Assembly: GCA_015709675.1 (NCBI GenBank)
Contig: CP054182.1
Location: forward strand, 1,529,448-1,593,447
Length of the DNA: 64,000 nucleotides
Source of the DNA: Ignavibacteriales bacterium
GTDB taxonomy: Bacteria > Bacteroidota > Ignavibacteria > Ignavibacteriales > Ignavibacteriaceae
Direction of reading: 5' to 3'
Positions 16,601-25,539 of this stretch are shown piece by piece. The notes beneath the pieces were generated by a model. The model had not been told where the DNA came from, did no database searches, and was given only the letters and a program-made list of their open reading frames with translations. Position 1 is the first letter of the stretch. The number at the start of each line of letters is the position of its first letter. A program made the position numbers and the translations under genes.

Positions 16601-17931
16601 TCATCCGTGTATTTGATCCCGTTTTCCACCAATGCCGGCAGTACCCGTTCATATATAGCCGGGTGCGTGGGAATTTGTACCCCGATAAGCTGCACTTTAT
16701 TTTGCAATATCAAATCAGCCGCCACAGCAACCGGCAGTCCGACGGTTCTTGAGATTGCTGTTGCTGAAGCACCGCTGCCGTAATCAATCATCAGGCGGGT
16801 GATCTTTTCTTTCCTGTTATTCTCTGCGGGATATTCTGCCTCAACTTCAATCAGCAGAATAACCATATCAGTCATCCCTTCAGGCAGAGTGAATTTCTTC
16901 ATAATAAGCTGAATCATTGCCTGCGCGGCAGTCACTGCTTTACCGCCAATCTTTTCCCTCGAGAATAAACCGAGCCAGTGCAGTTTGGACATAATGTTGC
17001 CGGTGGGACTTATGCCGAGATAGTTGGCAGCTTCCTGTTCCACATTTGCATCGTTTGTTGAAGCAGGCAGAAACATTGCCGTGAATTGCCGGTAAGTCAT
17101 TTCGGGTAAATCAGGAATCAGAATAAGTTCATTGGTCATACCAAGCTGAATAATCTGCTTCCAGGCTTCGCTCCAGCCGGGGTAGCGGAGCGTTCCTCTT
17201 ATCACGGTGTGGCTTTCATTGATGCCCAGCAGTGAGCCGTATGAGAGGGAGTCGCGGTTCGGATATGCTTCAAAGTACCCAAGCCCATTGACGGAGACTC
17301 CCCATGTCCGGTCAAAGATTCGGTGGAAGGGGAGGATTTTGATTTTGCCGTCTTCTTTATATATAGCGCCGTCTTCCCCCGCGAGCAGAACATTACGCGG
17401 GTTCCAGGTGATTGCGTAGTCAAAGGGATTAGTGTCTATCTTTGCTTCGGGGAGGCCGCTGCCGTATGAGCGGAAGCTTTTTATTACTGCACCCTTTGCT
17501 TTCAGATCACTCAGCAGAGACATTGCCAGCATGTGGTCAATGCCGGGGTCAAGCCCCATTTCATTGAGGATGATAATGTTTTTCTGTACTGCATCCCGGT
17601 GGAGCGTTTTTACCTTCGGATCTTCGTAAGAAGCTGAGATCATGGATATACCGGCATTCAGACAGTCAAGCGCAACCTGAAACTGATAGGGGCGGGTCAG
17701 CATATTGATAACAATATCTGACGAGCCGATCAGACTGATTCTGGTGGCGCTGTCATTGATGTCCATACCGATTGCCTGTCCCTGTGAATGATGATTAACC
17801 GCATCCTGTGCCATCTTCTCATCTCTGTCGCAGACGGTGATGAAATAGTCCCGCTCCTTTGCAATACCGAGCAGATAACTTATGAGATATACAGAACTTT
17901 TTCCGGCTCCGAGAATAAGAATGCGTTTCAT
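16585..17931 (-). CDS. Saccharopine dehydrogenase (SDH half of split LKR/SDH)
   Basis: 448 residues. An N-terminal Rossmann fold (MKRILILGAGKSSVYLISYLL) is followed by the saccharopine dehydrogenase core (NEMGLDPGIDHMLAM) and the C-terminal domain typical of LYS9/AASS-type enzymes (GTLRYPGWSEAWKQIIQLG). It would oxidise saccharopine to glutamate and 2-aminoadipate semialdehyde. Its start overlaps the stop of the upstream reductase gene by 4 bases, so the two halves that are fused in animal and plant AASS are separate, translationally coupled genes here. The last residues (ENYEV) are encoded by a dispersed repeat and may not be original. Confidence 0.88.
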   Translation of the reverse strand: MKRILILGAGKSSVYLISYLLGIAKERDYFITVCDRDEKMAQDAVNHHSQGQAIGMDINDSATRISLIGSSDIVINMLTRPYQFQVALDCLNAGISMISASYEDPKVKTLHRDAVQKNIIILNEMGLDPGIDHMLAMSLLSDLKAKGAVIKSFRSYGSGLPEAKIDTNPFDYAITWNPRNVLLAGEDGAIYKEDGKIKILPFHRIFDRTWGVSVNGLGYFEAYPNRDSLSYGSLLGINESHTVIRGTLRYPGWSEAWKQIIQLGMTNELILIPDLPEMTYRQFTAMFLPASTNDANVEQEAANYLGISPTGNIMSKLHWLGLFSREKIGGKAVTAAQAMIQLIMKKFTLPEGMTDMVILLIEVEAEYPAENNRKEKITRLMIDYGSGASATAISRTVGLPVAVAADLILQNKVQLIGVQIPTHPAIYERVLPALVENGIKYTDENYEV

Positions 17932-19256
17932 TTCTTTAATGCACTTTTAATATGTTTATCAAGGTATTTGAAGTTTTTAACCAGCTTTCCGCTTTGCACG
18001 ATCAGGGCATTGGTAAACTCCTGAGGCAGAGCGGGCATCCCCCGCTTTGAGCGGAAATCGGCGCGCGCAAGCATAGGCACAAAGGGAAGCAGTGCAGCTC
18101 CGAATGAGGTTGATGCTTCATAGGCAAGTTCATTTGGCAGCTTATCCACAGCCAGCACAACCGGACCTTTGCCTTCGACGCCGTAATGAATTTTTCCGTC
18201 ACGCACATCATAAACATAAACGGGGTTGGTCATGTTGGTTTCTTCAAGATTAATCTCAATCGAACCCTCTATATCGCAGGTGATATCACCGATGACCCGC
18301 AGGCGGGGCTGTTTTCTTCCGCTGAAAAGCTTTTTCGTGAACTTCTTTGTTACCAGCTTAGGGAATCGGGGGTCCCAGTATATACCATTTATCAGAACCG
18401 TGAGATAAGGCAGATAGCGTTCAAGCCCGGATGTATATTCAGAGGGATGAGCGTTAAAATGTTTCAGATTAAACGGTTCGTTTCCTTTTTTTCTCTTGTA
18501 TAAATGCTGTTTCTGGAAGAGAACCTCATAGACCACCCGGTTGGAAAATTTTCCTTTCTTAAAGAAAGACTCAAGTTCCTCCGGATTAAGCGTTACGGTT
18601 GGAAGTATATCAAAGAGAGAAAGCGCCCCTTTGGTAACATGGCCTGTACCCGTAACTCCCACAACCAGAGGAGTGAGATGCCGGGGGAGTCCTTTCTCCG
18701 CAATCTGATAACTGGCTTCAAGAAATGCGTCCCGGGCTTCATAAAGGCGGAGATATTCCGTCGCGTATTTTATATGGGAAAAGGGATTCTTTGTACCTTC
18801 ATGCAGCAGTCGTTTTCCCAATGCCCACATCGTGTCAATGGTTCCGGCAAGACCGGCATACTCGCCAAAGAAAATCAGCCGCTTTCCCTGATGGTCCTTA
18901 ACCAGTTCATAATCAAGCAGTGAGATATTCTTGTCCAGAATATCTTTCAGCATCCCCATATTGTATGACTGCCCTTTTATCACATGAGAAAAAAAGCAGT
19001 AGGCTGTATCGGGCTGAAGGTATTGCGGGGCTATTTCCTTAACTCCGAAAATGATATTGGCTTCGGAAAGGTCTCGTGTGATGATTGCGCCGGCTTTCTT
19101 ATATTCCGCATCAGAAAAAATTCTCTGTTCCCAGGGTTCAACCAGAACTTTAATCCGGTGATTGCGGACCAGGCGGCGGACATGCTCAGGAACCAGAGGA
19201 GCCCTGCGCTGTGTTTTATCTTTTGTCTCCTTACGGATGGCGATAACATTTTTCAT
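17928..19256 (-). CDS. Lysine-ketoglutarate reductase-like protein (LKR half)
   Basis: 442 residues with an alanine dehydrogenase/transhydrogenase-like N-terminal domain (IAIRKETKDKTQRRAPLVPEH, INPUT-type Arg/Lys residues) and ISLLDYELVKD, FFGEYAGLAGTIDTMWALG and GVTGTGHVTKGA as in the LKR half of animal AASS. With its partner it should run the saccharopine route of lysine breakdown: lysine plus 2-oxoglutarate to saccharopine. A strong AAGGAG precedes the ATG. It is first gene of the pair, and nothing else from lysine degradation lies nearby. Confidence 0.85.
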   Translation of the reverse strand: MKNVIAIRKETKDKTQRRAPLVPEHVRRLVRNHRIKVLVEPWEQRIFSDAEYKKAGAIITRDLSEANIIFGVKEIAPQYLQPDTAYCFFSHVIKGQSYNMGMLKDILDKNISLLDYELVKDHQGKRLIFFGEYAGLAGTIDTMWALGKRLLHEGTKNPFSHIKYATEYLRLYEARDAFLEASYQIAEKGLPRHLTPLVVGVTGTGHVTKGALSLFDILPTVTLNPEELESFFKKGKFSNRVVYEVLFQKQHLYKRKKGNEPFNLKHFNAHPSEYTSGLERYLPYLTVLINGIYWDPRFPKLVTKKFTKKLFSGRKQPRLRVIGDITCDIEGSIEINLEETNMTNPVYVYDVRDGKIHYGVEGKGPVVLAVDKLPNELAYEASTSFGAALLPFVPMLARADFRSKRGMPALPQEFTNALIVQSGKLVKNFKYLDKHIKSALKK

Positions 19257-19436
19257 GTTACTCCTTTCTTATCAGGTGGCAGAAAGATTCTCCGCCCTTA
19301 TTTCAGAATGGCAGAGAAAATGCTTAGTAAAAACTAAAGTACAAAAAAATTCAATCAGAATCAATGGATCCGGCAATGACTCTCTTCTGAGGATCCTGCC
19401 GGAAGAGAACAAACTATATACAAACAGAGGACTGTG

Positions 19437-20294
19437 ATGCTCAGAGAAATTACAAATATATATACTGCAAAACCGGCACACATGGAGGGGCTGCTTACCT
19501 GGCGGGCGATTCCGGTTGGTGATATATCAGCGGTTGATCCGTTTATTTTCCTTAATCACCACGGCCCGCAGGTGTTTCCTCCTGATAATAACGGGCTTCC
19601 GTTTGGGCCGCATCCGCACCGCGGATTTGAGACGGTGACTTTCATCATTGATGGCGATGTCATGCATACCGACTCATCCGGCGGAAAAAGCATCATCACA
19701 TCAGGCGGAGTGCAGTGGATGACAGCGGGGAGCGGTTTGATTCATGCGGAAGTTTCTTCTGAAGATTTTATGAAGAACGGCGGAAAAGAAGAAGTGCTGC
19801 AGCTCTGGGTGAATCTTCCGGCGAAGCACAAAATGGCTCCTCCCGCCTATTACGGTTTTCAGAAGCATGAGATGCCTTCGTATATATCTCCGGACGGAAA
19901 AGTGTCCGGGAGTATCATCTCCGGCTCTCTTGGAGGTATCCGGGGAGCAGTGCAGACTTTTCATGATGTGAATCTTTCATTGCTATCGTTTAATGAGAAC
20001 GGGGAGTTTTCTGCTGCAGTACCGCCTGCTATGAACATTCTTTTATATATTGTCAGCGGAAGGGTGGCGGTAAACGGTGCTGAGGCGGTAACACGGAATC
20101 TTGTTTCCTTCGGCAATGAAGGAGATGAAGTGAAAATTACAGCTCTTGAAAAGAGTGAAGTCATTTTTGGTTTTGCTCCTCCGCTTAATGAACCGGTGGT
20201 ATCTTACGGCCCGTTTGTGATGAACACCGAGGATGAGATTCGTGAGGCAATGCGGGACTATCAGTCCGGTAAAATGGGAGTGTGGGAAGAGTAA
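19437..20294 (+). CDS. Pirin family protein
   Basis: 285 residues from ATG 19437 (a GTG at 19434 is in frame just before it). The N-terminal cupin carries the pirin metal motif FGPHPHRGFETVTFI, plus GGVQWMTAGSGLIHAE; the C-terminal pirin domain follows (LYIVSGRVAVNG). Pirins bind Fe(II) through these His/Glu residues; some act as quercetinases or redox sensors. The promoter region between this gene and the divergent LKR gene is about 180 bases. Substrate not predictable. Confidence 0.93.
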   Translation: MLREITNIYTAKPAHMEGLLTWRAIPVGDISAVDPFIFLNHHGPQVFPPDNNGLPFGPHPHRGFETVTFIIDGDVMHTDSSGGKSIITSGGVQWMTAGSGLIHAEVSSEDFMKNGGKEEVLQLWVNLPAKHKMAPPAYYGFQKHEMPSYISPDGKVSGSIISGSLGGIRGAVQTFHDVNLSLLSFNENGEFSAAVPPAMNILLYIVSGRVAVNGAEAVTRNLVSFGNEGDEVKITALEKSEVIFGFAPPLNEPVVSYGPFVMNTEDEIREAMRDYQSGKMGVWEE

Positions 20295-20840
20295 TTAGTA
20301 ATGAGGAATTAGCAATTAGTAATCCGGGGGATTAATTTTGTGAGCAGCTTAACCCCTCAATAGCCAGAGGATTTTAATGGATGCTTCGCAGTACAGATTT
20401 TTAGGAATCGGAACTTAAGCTGCTAAACTATACTGCGATGATGGGACGCTGATTAAACGGATGCTAAGCAGCGCGGATGAGCATTGATCGGAAATCCATT
20501 GTACAATTTACAATGAACAATGTACAGACCGGCCACCGTTAGCTCTAAAGACGGCACGCTGATTAAACGGATGCTTCGCAGCGCGGATCGAAAAGGTTTC
20601 CCGCAGATTTCGCAGATTCTCGCGGGTCAGAGAAATTCTTCATTATCCGTTTTCCATTCTCCTCTATCCATTAGAAATTTCCTTTTCAATTCTGAGAAAA
20701 TCTTCTACAAAAAGCATACCTAAAAATTGAGAGCAGTCGTAAGAGGATAAAATCTTCGATTTTGAGCTGAAATCGGGCTTTTTTCCGGATCTCTTTTGGT
20801 ATTATAATTGCAGAGCGGGGGTATTAGAAACAGGAACACC
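20295..20840. repeat. Intergenic region with ACGCTGATTAAACGGATGC repeats
   Basis: About 545 bases with no gene. Two close copies of a 33-bp element (20446-20478 and 20556-20588, ACGCTGATTAAACGGATGCT followed by (A/T)(A/C)GCAGCGCGGA) and a partial one at 20375-20397. A related copy lies at 61411-61446. Short AT-rich runs (TTAGTAATGAGGAATTAGC) flank the pirin stop. The last part should hold the nfnAB promoter, but I cannot place it. Confidence 0.6.
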
Positions 20841-21722
20841 ATGTACCAAATCGTAAAAGCAGAATTTATTGCACCGGATGTAAAGCGTTTCACCATCCAG
20901 GCACCAAAAATTGCAAAGAAACGCAAAGCCGGACAGTTTGTCATTCTCCGGCTGGATGAAACCGGAGAGAGAATACCCATCACCATAGCTGACTCCGACT
21001 CTGAAAAGGGTACAATTACCATAATTGTTCAGGGAGTAGGTAAGACTACAAAAAAGCTTAACACCCTCAGCTCAGGGGATGAAATACACGATGTGGTCGG
21101 TCCGCTCGGCAAACCCTCCCATATTGAAAATTTCGGAACCGCGGTGAGTATTGGCGGCGGCGTGGGCACTGCAATTGCTTACCCGATTGCAGTTGCGCTT
21201 AAGCAGGCGGGCAATCATACCATAGCTATTTCAGGAGCGCGGAATAAAGAACTGGTTCTTCTTGAGAAAGAACTTCAGGAAGTTTCCGATGAAGTATATA
21301 TCACCACTGATGACGGCAGCTACGGCTATCATGGCTTTGTAACCCAGAAGTTAAAAGAGCTGATTGACTCAGGCAGAAAAATAGATTTTGTTTTAGCCAT
21401 CGGCCCTATTCCCATGATGCGCGCGGTTGCTGAGACCACAAGACCTTACGGTATTAAAACAGTGGTCAGCTTAAACCCTGTTATGGTTGACGGCACGGGA
21501 ATGTGCGGAGGATGCCGCGCAACGGTTGATAACAAAACCGTTTTCGTATGCGTTGACGGTCCTGAGTTTGATGCACATCAGGTGGATTTTGAACTGCTGA
21601 TGAAGAGGAATAAAACCTACGGTGACTGGGAAAAAATTTCACTGCATGATCATCTCTGCAACTATGACCGTATATATGATGAATTTAAGAACACACAGAA
21701 AGAGGAGCCGGCAGTAGTATGA
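20841..21722 (+). CDS. nfnA: Ferredoxin-NADP+ reductase subunit NfnA
   Basis: 293 residues from ATG 20841 (MYQIVKAEFIAPDVKRFTI). An FAD-binding ferredoxin-reductase-like domain (KAGQFVILRLDE, GERIPITIADSD), an NAD-binding domain (VSIGGGVGTAIAYPIA) and a C-terminal [2Fe-2S] site (GTGMCGGCRATV...VCVDGPEF) match the small subunit of NADH-dependent reduced ferredoxin:NADP+ oxidoreductase. With NfnB it couples NADPH, NADH and ferredoxin by flavin-based electron bifurcation. Its stop overlaps the nfnB start (ATGA), as expected for a stoichiometric complex. Confidence 0.92.
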   Translation: MYQIVKAEFIAPDVKRFTIQAPKIAKKRKAGQFVILRLDETGERIPITIADSDSEKGTITIIVQGVGKTTKKLNTLSSGDEIHDVVGPLGKPSHIENFGTAVSIGGGVGTAIAYPIAVALKQAGNHTIAISGARNKELVLLEKELQEVSDEVYITTDDGSYGYHGFVTQKLKELIDSGRKIDFVLAIGPIPMMRAVAETTRPYGIKTVVSLNPVMVDGTGMCGGCRATVDNKTVFVCVDGPEFDAHQVDFELLMKRNKTYGDWEKISLHDHLCNYDRIYDEFKNTQKEEPAVV

Positions 21723-23155
21723 CAACACCATTAACAAAAAAAGAGAGAATGAAAATTCCCAGACAGCCGATGCCTGAACAGAATCCTCTGGAAAGAAGCG
21801 GCAACTTCAAAGAAGTAAATCTTGGTTTTACTGAAGAATTAGCAAGAATGGAAGCAGAACGCTGCCTTCAGTGCCCGAAGCCGGTCTGCGTTGAGGGATG
21901 TCCTGTTGGTGTAAAGATTAAAGATTTTATCGGTCTGGTTGCTGTTGGTGATTTCGCCGGAGCGGCCGCAAAACTTAAAGAAGATAATGCTTTGCCTGCT
22001 GTATGCGGAAGAGTCTGCCCGCAGGAAGAACAGTGTGAAGCAAAATGTGTAACCGGAGTAAAAGGTGAGCCGGTTGCTATTGGTCGTCTTGAGCGGTTTG
22101 TTGCTGATTATGAGAGGGAAAAACTCGGTATCCGTCCCGCCGTGGTTCAGCCGAAAAAAGGAAAAAGAGTTGCGGTAATAGGAAGCGGTCCGGCTGGTTT
22201 AAGCTGCGCTGGTGATCTGGTGCAGCGGGGATATGATGTAACCGTGTTTGAAGCGCTGCATGAAATCGGCGGAGTGCTTATATACGGCATACCTGAGTTC
22301 CGTTTACCAAAAGAAATTGTAAAAGCTGAAGTAAACGGATTGAAAGAACTTGGTGTTGAGTTCAGAACCAATGCGGTAATCGGTTTTACTGATACCATAG
22401 ATGAACTCTTTGAAGAAGGATATGATGCAGTTTTTGTTGGTGTGGGCGCAGGACTTCCTTACTTTATGAATATTCCCGGTGAAAACTATAACGGTGTATA
22501 TTCGGCAAATGAATTCCTTACCAGAGTTAATCTGATGAAGGCATACCGGTTCCCAGAGTATGATACTCCGGTGTTCGACTGCAAGGATAAAACCGTTGCG
22601 GTCTTCGGCGGAGGCAATACAGCTATGGATGCAGTGCGCACGTCAAAACGTCTCGGTGCTAAGAGAGCAATGATTATCTACCGCCGTTCTGAAAAAGAAA
22701 TGCCTGCAAGAATTGAAGAAGTTCATCACGCTAAGGAGGAGGGGATTGAGTTCCTTATGCTGACCAATCCGCTTGAATTTACCGGAGATGAAGCCGGCTG
22801 GCTCCGTGGTGTAAAACTCCAGAAGATGGAACTCGGCGAGCCGGATGCATCCGGAAGAAGAAAGCCGATACCGGTAGAAGGTTCTGAATATATACTGCCG
22901 ATAGATATGGCAGTTGTGGCAATCGGAAATGGCTCAAATCCGATCATTAAAAACACTACGCCTGATCTTGAACATAACAGACGGGGCAATATTGTGGTTG
23001 ATCCGGAGACGATGAAGACAACTAAGGAGGGTGTTTTTGCAGGAGGTGATATCGTGACCGGCGGAGCAACAGTAATCCTCGCAATGGGAGCCGGAAGAAA
23101 AGCCGCCGCTGCCATAGATGAATATCTGATGGGTAATGAATTAAATAAAAATTAA
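21719..23155 (+). CDS. nfnB: NfnB, large subunit (glutamate synthase beta-like flavoprotein)
   Basis: 478 residues. The N-terminal region carries two [4Fe-4S] Cys sets (ERCLQCPKPVCVEGCPVG; PAVCGRVCPQEEQCEAKCV). A GltD-type double-dinucleotide fold follows: FAD site GKRVAVIGSGPAGLSCAGDL, NAD(P) site VAVFGGGNTAMDAVRTSKRLG and the C-terminal GVFAGGDIVTGGATVILAMGAG. Alone it could be mistaken for glutamate synthase small chain, but pairing with NfnA and the absence of gltB support NfnB. Cytoplasmic; balances ferredoxin and NADPH pools in an organism with an anaerobic side. Confidence 0.92.
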   Translation: MTTPLTKKERMKIPRQPMPEQNPLERSGNFKEVNLGFTEELARMEAERCLQCPKPVCVEGCPVGVKIKDFIGLVAVGDFAGAAAKLKEDNALPAVCGRVCPQEEQCEAKCVTGVKGEPVAIGRLERFVADYEREKLGIRPAVVQPKKGKRVAVIGSGPAGLSCAGDLVQRGYDVTVFEALHEIGGVLIYGIPEFRLPKEIVKAEVNGLKELGVEFRTNAVIGFTDTIDELFEEGYDAVFVGVGAGLPYFMNIPGENYNGVYSANEFLTRVNLMKAYRFPEYDTPVFDCKDKTVAVFGGGNTAMDAVRTSKRLGAKRAMIIYRRSEKEMPARIEEVHHAKEEGIEFLMLTNPLEFTGDEAGWLRGVKLQKMELGEPDASGRRKPIPVEGSEYILPIDMAVVAIGNGSNPIIKNTTPDLEHNRRGNIVVDPETMKTTKEGVFAGGDIVTGGATVILAMGAGRKAAAAIDEYLMGNELNKN

Positions 23156-23176
23156 TAAAGAAGAATTAAGTAAAGC

Positions 23177-23234
23177 CGCTGCAATCGCAATGTAAATTTT
23201 TATTTTCAGAATAAAAGTGCAATTGCAGCGTTTT
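23177..23234 (+). terminator. Possible terminator of nfnAB
   Basis: CGCTGCAATCGCA (23177-23189) and TGCAATTGCAGCG (23218-23230) form a 13-bp stem with one mismatch, followed by TTTT. The loop of about 28 bases is long, so termination efficiency is uncertain. Confidence 0.5.
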
Positions 23235-23254
23235 GTGGGATTGGCTGGCGGCGG

Positions 23255-23630
23255 GGTGTGCAATTCGTTTTCTACCAATATATGATCCCTCCGGGATCAG
23301 GCGGGGGCTTCTTTGGATATCTATTCTTCCAATATATGATCCCTCCGGGATCAGGCGGGGTGGCGCTTTGTATATGTATTCTGGCGGCGGGGTATGCAAT
23401 TCGTTTTCTTCCAATATATGATCCCACCGGGATCAGGGGACGTGATTCTTTGTATGTGTATTCTACCAACATATGATCCCTCCGGGATCAGGCGGGGCTT
23501 CTTTGTATGTTTATTCTACAAATATGTGATCCCTCCGGGATCAGGCGGGGTAGCGTTTTGTATATGTATTCTGGCGTTGGGGTATGCAATTCGTTTACAA
23601 TCAATATGTGATCCTTCCGGGTTCAGGCAT
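23255..23630. repeat. Array of six GATCCCTCCGGGATC hairpin repeats
   Basis: Six copies of TATGATCCCTCCGGGATCAGGCGGGG (hairpins starting at 23284, 23338, 23420, 23475, 23528 and 23610), with spacings of 54, 82, 55, 53 and 82 bases. The 82-base periods contain an extra GGTATGCAATTCGTTT block. Each copy is a GATCCC/GGGATC stem. Spacers also share TTTGTATATGTATTCT, so the array arose by tandem duplication. No Cas-like genes are near and spacers are not unique, so it is not a CRISPR. Confidence 0.85.
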
Positions 23631-23639
23631 AGGGGCTCG

Positions 23640-24110
23640 TTAATTTATATATATTATTTCATGTTATCGAAACATCAGTATAATGCCAGGAAATAAGATT
23701 ATTCCGGAAGCAAGAATCAGGGCTACAGTTTGGCCGGCGTTATCCAAAGGGTTTTCAGGCCCGTTAAAAAGCACTTGTACAGCCATTATCCGGGTATTAT
23801 ATTTGATCATTGTCTGAAATCTAATGTCCGGCCCTCCGTTCACCCTGCAGGGGAAACTGTGCAAAAGGATTTTGCATATTTTCCTGCACCCTTTTAGTAA
23901 TTACCGGAAACCCTGGTTTTTATTCTCCCGATCGCAGTTCTGTTGTAAAACAGTTGCTTTATTCAGCAGGCTGGCTGATTACTCAATGATTCAGGCAATA
24001 TGAAACTCACCGTCAGGTGATAGTTATCCGGCAGACGAAGAGTTTCACAACATATATTTTATACTGCAAAACTGAGTCGCAGGGATCTACCCTGTCTGAC
24101 TAAGGAGAAT
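23640..24110. other. Intergenic region upstream of the nitronate monooxygenase gene
   Basis: About 470 bases without a supported gene. It contains GC-rich and AT-rich patches and ends with the strong ribosome-binding site TAAGGAGA before ATG 24111. Short open stretches here show no protein-like character. Confidence 0.4.
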
Positions 24111-25514
24111 ATGATGAACTGGAAAGTAATATCCGGCGGAATGGGTGTCGGAGTTTCAAGCCCAAGACTGGCTAATGTTGTTTCAAAGATGGGCGGGCTC
24201 GGCACTCTTTCCGGAGTTGCGGCAGACCGCTGGCTTGCCCGTATGCTTCAGCATGGTGATCCGGATGGTAAAATACGGGCTGCCCTCAGCCACTTCCCTT
24301 TTAAGGAAACAGCAAAGCGCATTATTGATACCTTTTTTGTTGAAGGCGGTATTTCACCGAACCAGTCATTTAAAACCGTTCCCGTGTTTACCTTTAAAAC
24401 ACCAAAAAGTCTCATTGACCTGACTGTCTGCGCAAATTTTGTTCTGGTGATGCTCGCTAAAGAAGCTTGCGCCTCACCGGTCAATATCAATTATCTTGAA
24501 AAAATTCAAACACCCCATGTTTACAGCTTTGCCGGAGCTATGCTTGCGGGAGTTGACTTTATTACCATGGGTGCCGGTATCCCATTACAGGTGCCGGGAG
24601 TTCTCGACTCCCTGGCTGAGGGTAAACCTGCATGTTACCGCATAAATGTTGAGGGACGATCTGAGCCTGCTGTGCAGAAGTTTGACCTTGCAGAGCATTT
24701 TAAAGAAGAGATTCCGAAATTAAAGCGGCCGGGTTTTTTTCCGATAATCTCCTCCAATCTTCTGGCAGATCTATTTATGACAAAGTCATCCGGCAGCATT
24801 GAGGGTTTTATTGTTGAACTCCCTACTGCGGGGGGACATAATGCAGCTCCAAGAGGCAAGTTTCCGCTTAATGAAAAAGGGGAGCCGGTTTATGGGGTAA
24901 AGGACGCAATTGATTTTAATAAAATTGTTAAGCATAACAAACCATTCTGGATTGGCGGCTCTTATGCTTCTCCTGATCTGATAAAGTATGCTCAAGGGCT
25001 TGGGGCAAAAGGTGTACAGGTGGGTACTATCTTTGCACTTTCAGAGGAGTCAGGTATGAATAAAGAATACAAGGATAAAATTAGAAAGCTGGCATTTAAT
25101 AATCAGCTTGTTGTTAAAACAGATCTTCTTGCTTCACCTACTGGTTTTCCTTTTAAAGTAATTCAGTTACCGGGCACGCTTTCAGATGCTAATGTATATG
25201 AAGCGCGTTCAAGGATATGCAATCAGGGTTATCTGACCACACCGTTTGCACGCCCTGACGGCATAATCGGGTTCAGATGCGCCTCTGAACGTCTTGACCA
25301 ATACATACGCAAAGGGGGTAAAATTGAAGATAGCGAAGAGCGCCGCTGTTTGTGCAACGGACTTATTGCTGCGTCTGAACTTACCAATCCGGGTGAGCCA
25401 CCCATCTTTACCCTTGGTGATGATACCAGCTTCCTGAAGCACCTGATGAAACATGAGGATGACACCTACACTGCTGCCGATGCGATGAATTATCTGCTAA
25501 GTGAGGAAGTTTAA
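24111..25514 (+). CDS. Nitronate monooxygenase family FMN protein
   Basis: 467 residues, TIM-barrel of the 2-nitropropane dioxygenase/NMO superfamily: SGGMGVGVSSPRLANVVSKMGGLGTLSG near the start, GVDFITMGAGIP, PTAGGHNAAPRG, WIGGSYASPDLIKYAQGLGAKGVQVGTIFALSEESG (FMN phosphate loop). The C-terminal extension has a cysteine cluster (RRCLCNGLIAASELTNPGEPP) seen in the long NMO-like subgroup. It may detoxify nitronates, but that subgroup is not characterised well enough to fix the substrate. A second in-frame ATG follows the first directly. Confidence 0.85.
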   Translation: MMNWKVISGGMGVGVSSPRLANVVSKMGGLGTLSGVAADRWLARMLQHGDPDGKIRAALSHFPFKETAKRIIDTFFVEGGISPNQSFKTVPVFTFKTPKSLIDLTVCANFVLVMLAKEACASPVNINYLEKIQTPHVYSFAGAMLAGVDFITMGAGIPLQVPGVLDSLAEGKPACYRINVEGRSEPAVQKFDLAEHFKEEIPKLKRPGFFPIISSNLLADLFMTKSSGSIEGFIVELPTAGGHNAAPRGKFPLNEKGEPVYGVKDAIDFNKIVKHNKPFWIGGSYASPDLIKYAQGLGAKGVQVGTIFALSEESGMNKEYKDKIRKLAFNNQLVVKTDLLASPTGFPFKVIQLPGTLSDANVYEARSRICNQGYLTTPFARPDGIIGFRCASERLDQYIRKGGKIEDSEERRCLCNGLIAASELTNPGEPPIFTLGDDTSFLKHLMKHEDDTYTAADAMNYLLSEEV

Positions 25515-25539
25515 TGGTATATATTAAAATGTCATGCCC

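Noticed and set aside
21719-23155. Glutamate synthase small subunit (gltD)
   Set aside because: The overlapping NfnA partner and absence of gltB favour NfnB.
23272-23472. Small minus-strand frames with IPEGSYIGR repeats
   Set aside because: They arise from translation of the hairpin repeats and show no start signals.
23255-23630. CRISPR array
   Set aside because: Spacers share sequence with one another, spacing alternates, and there are no cas genes.
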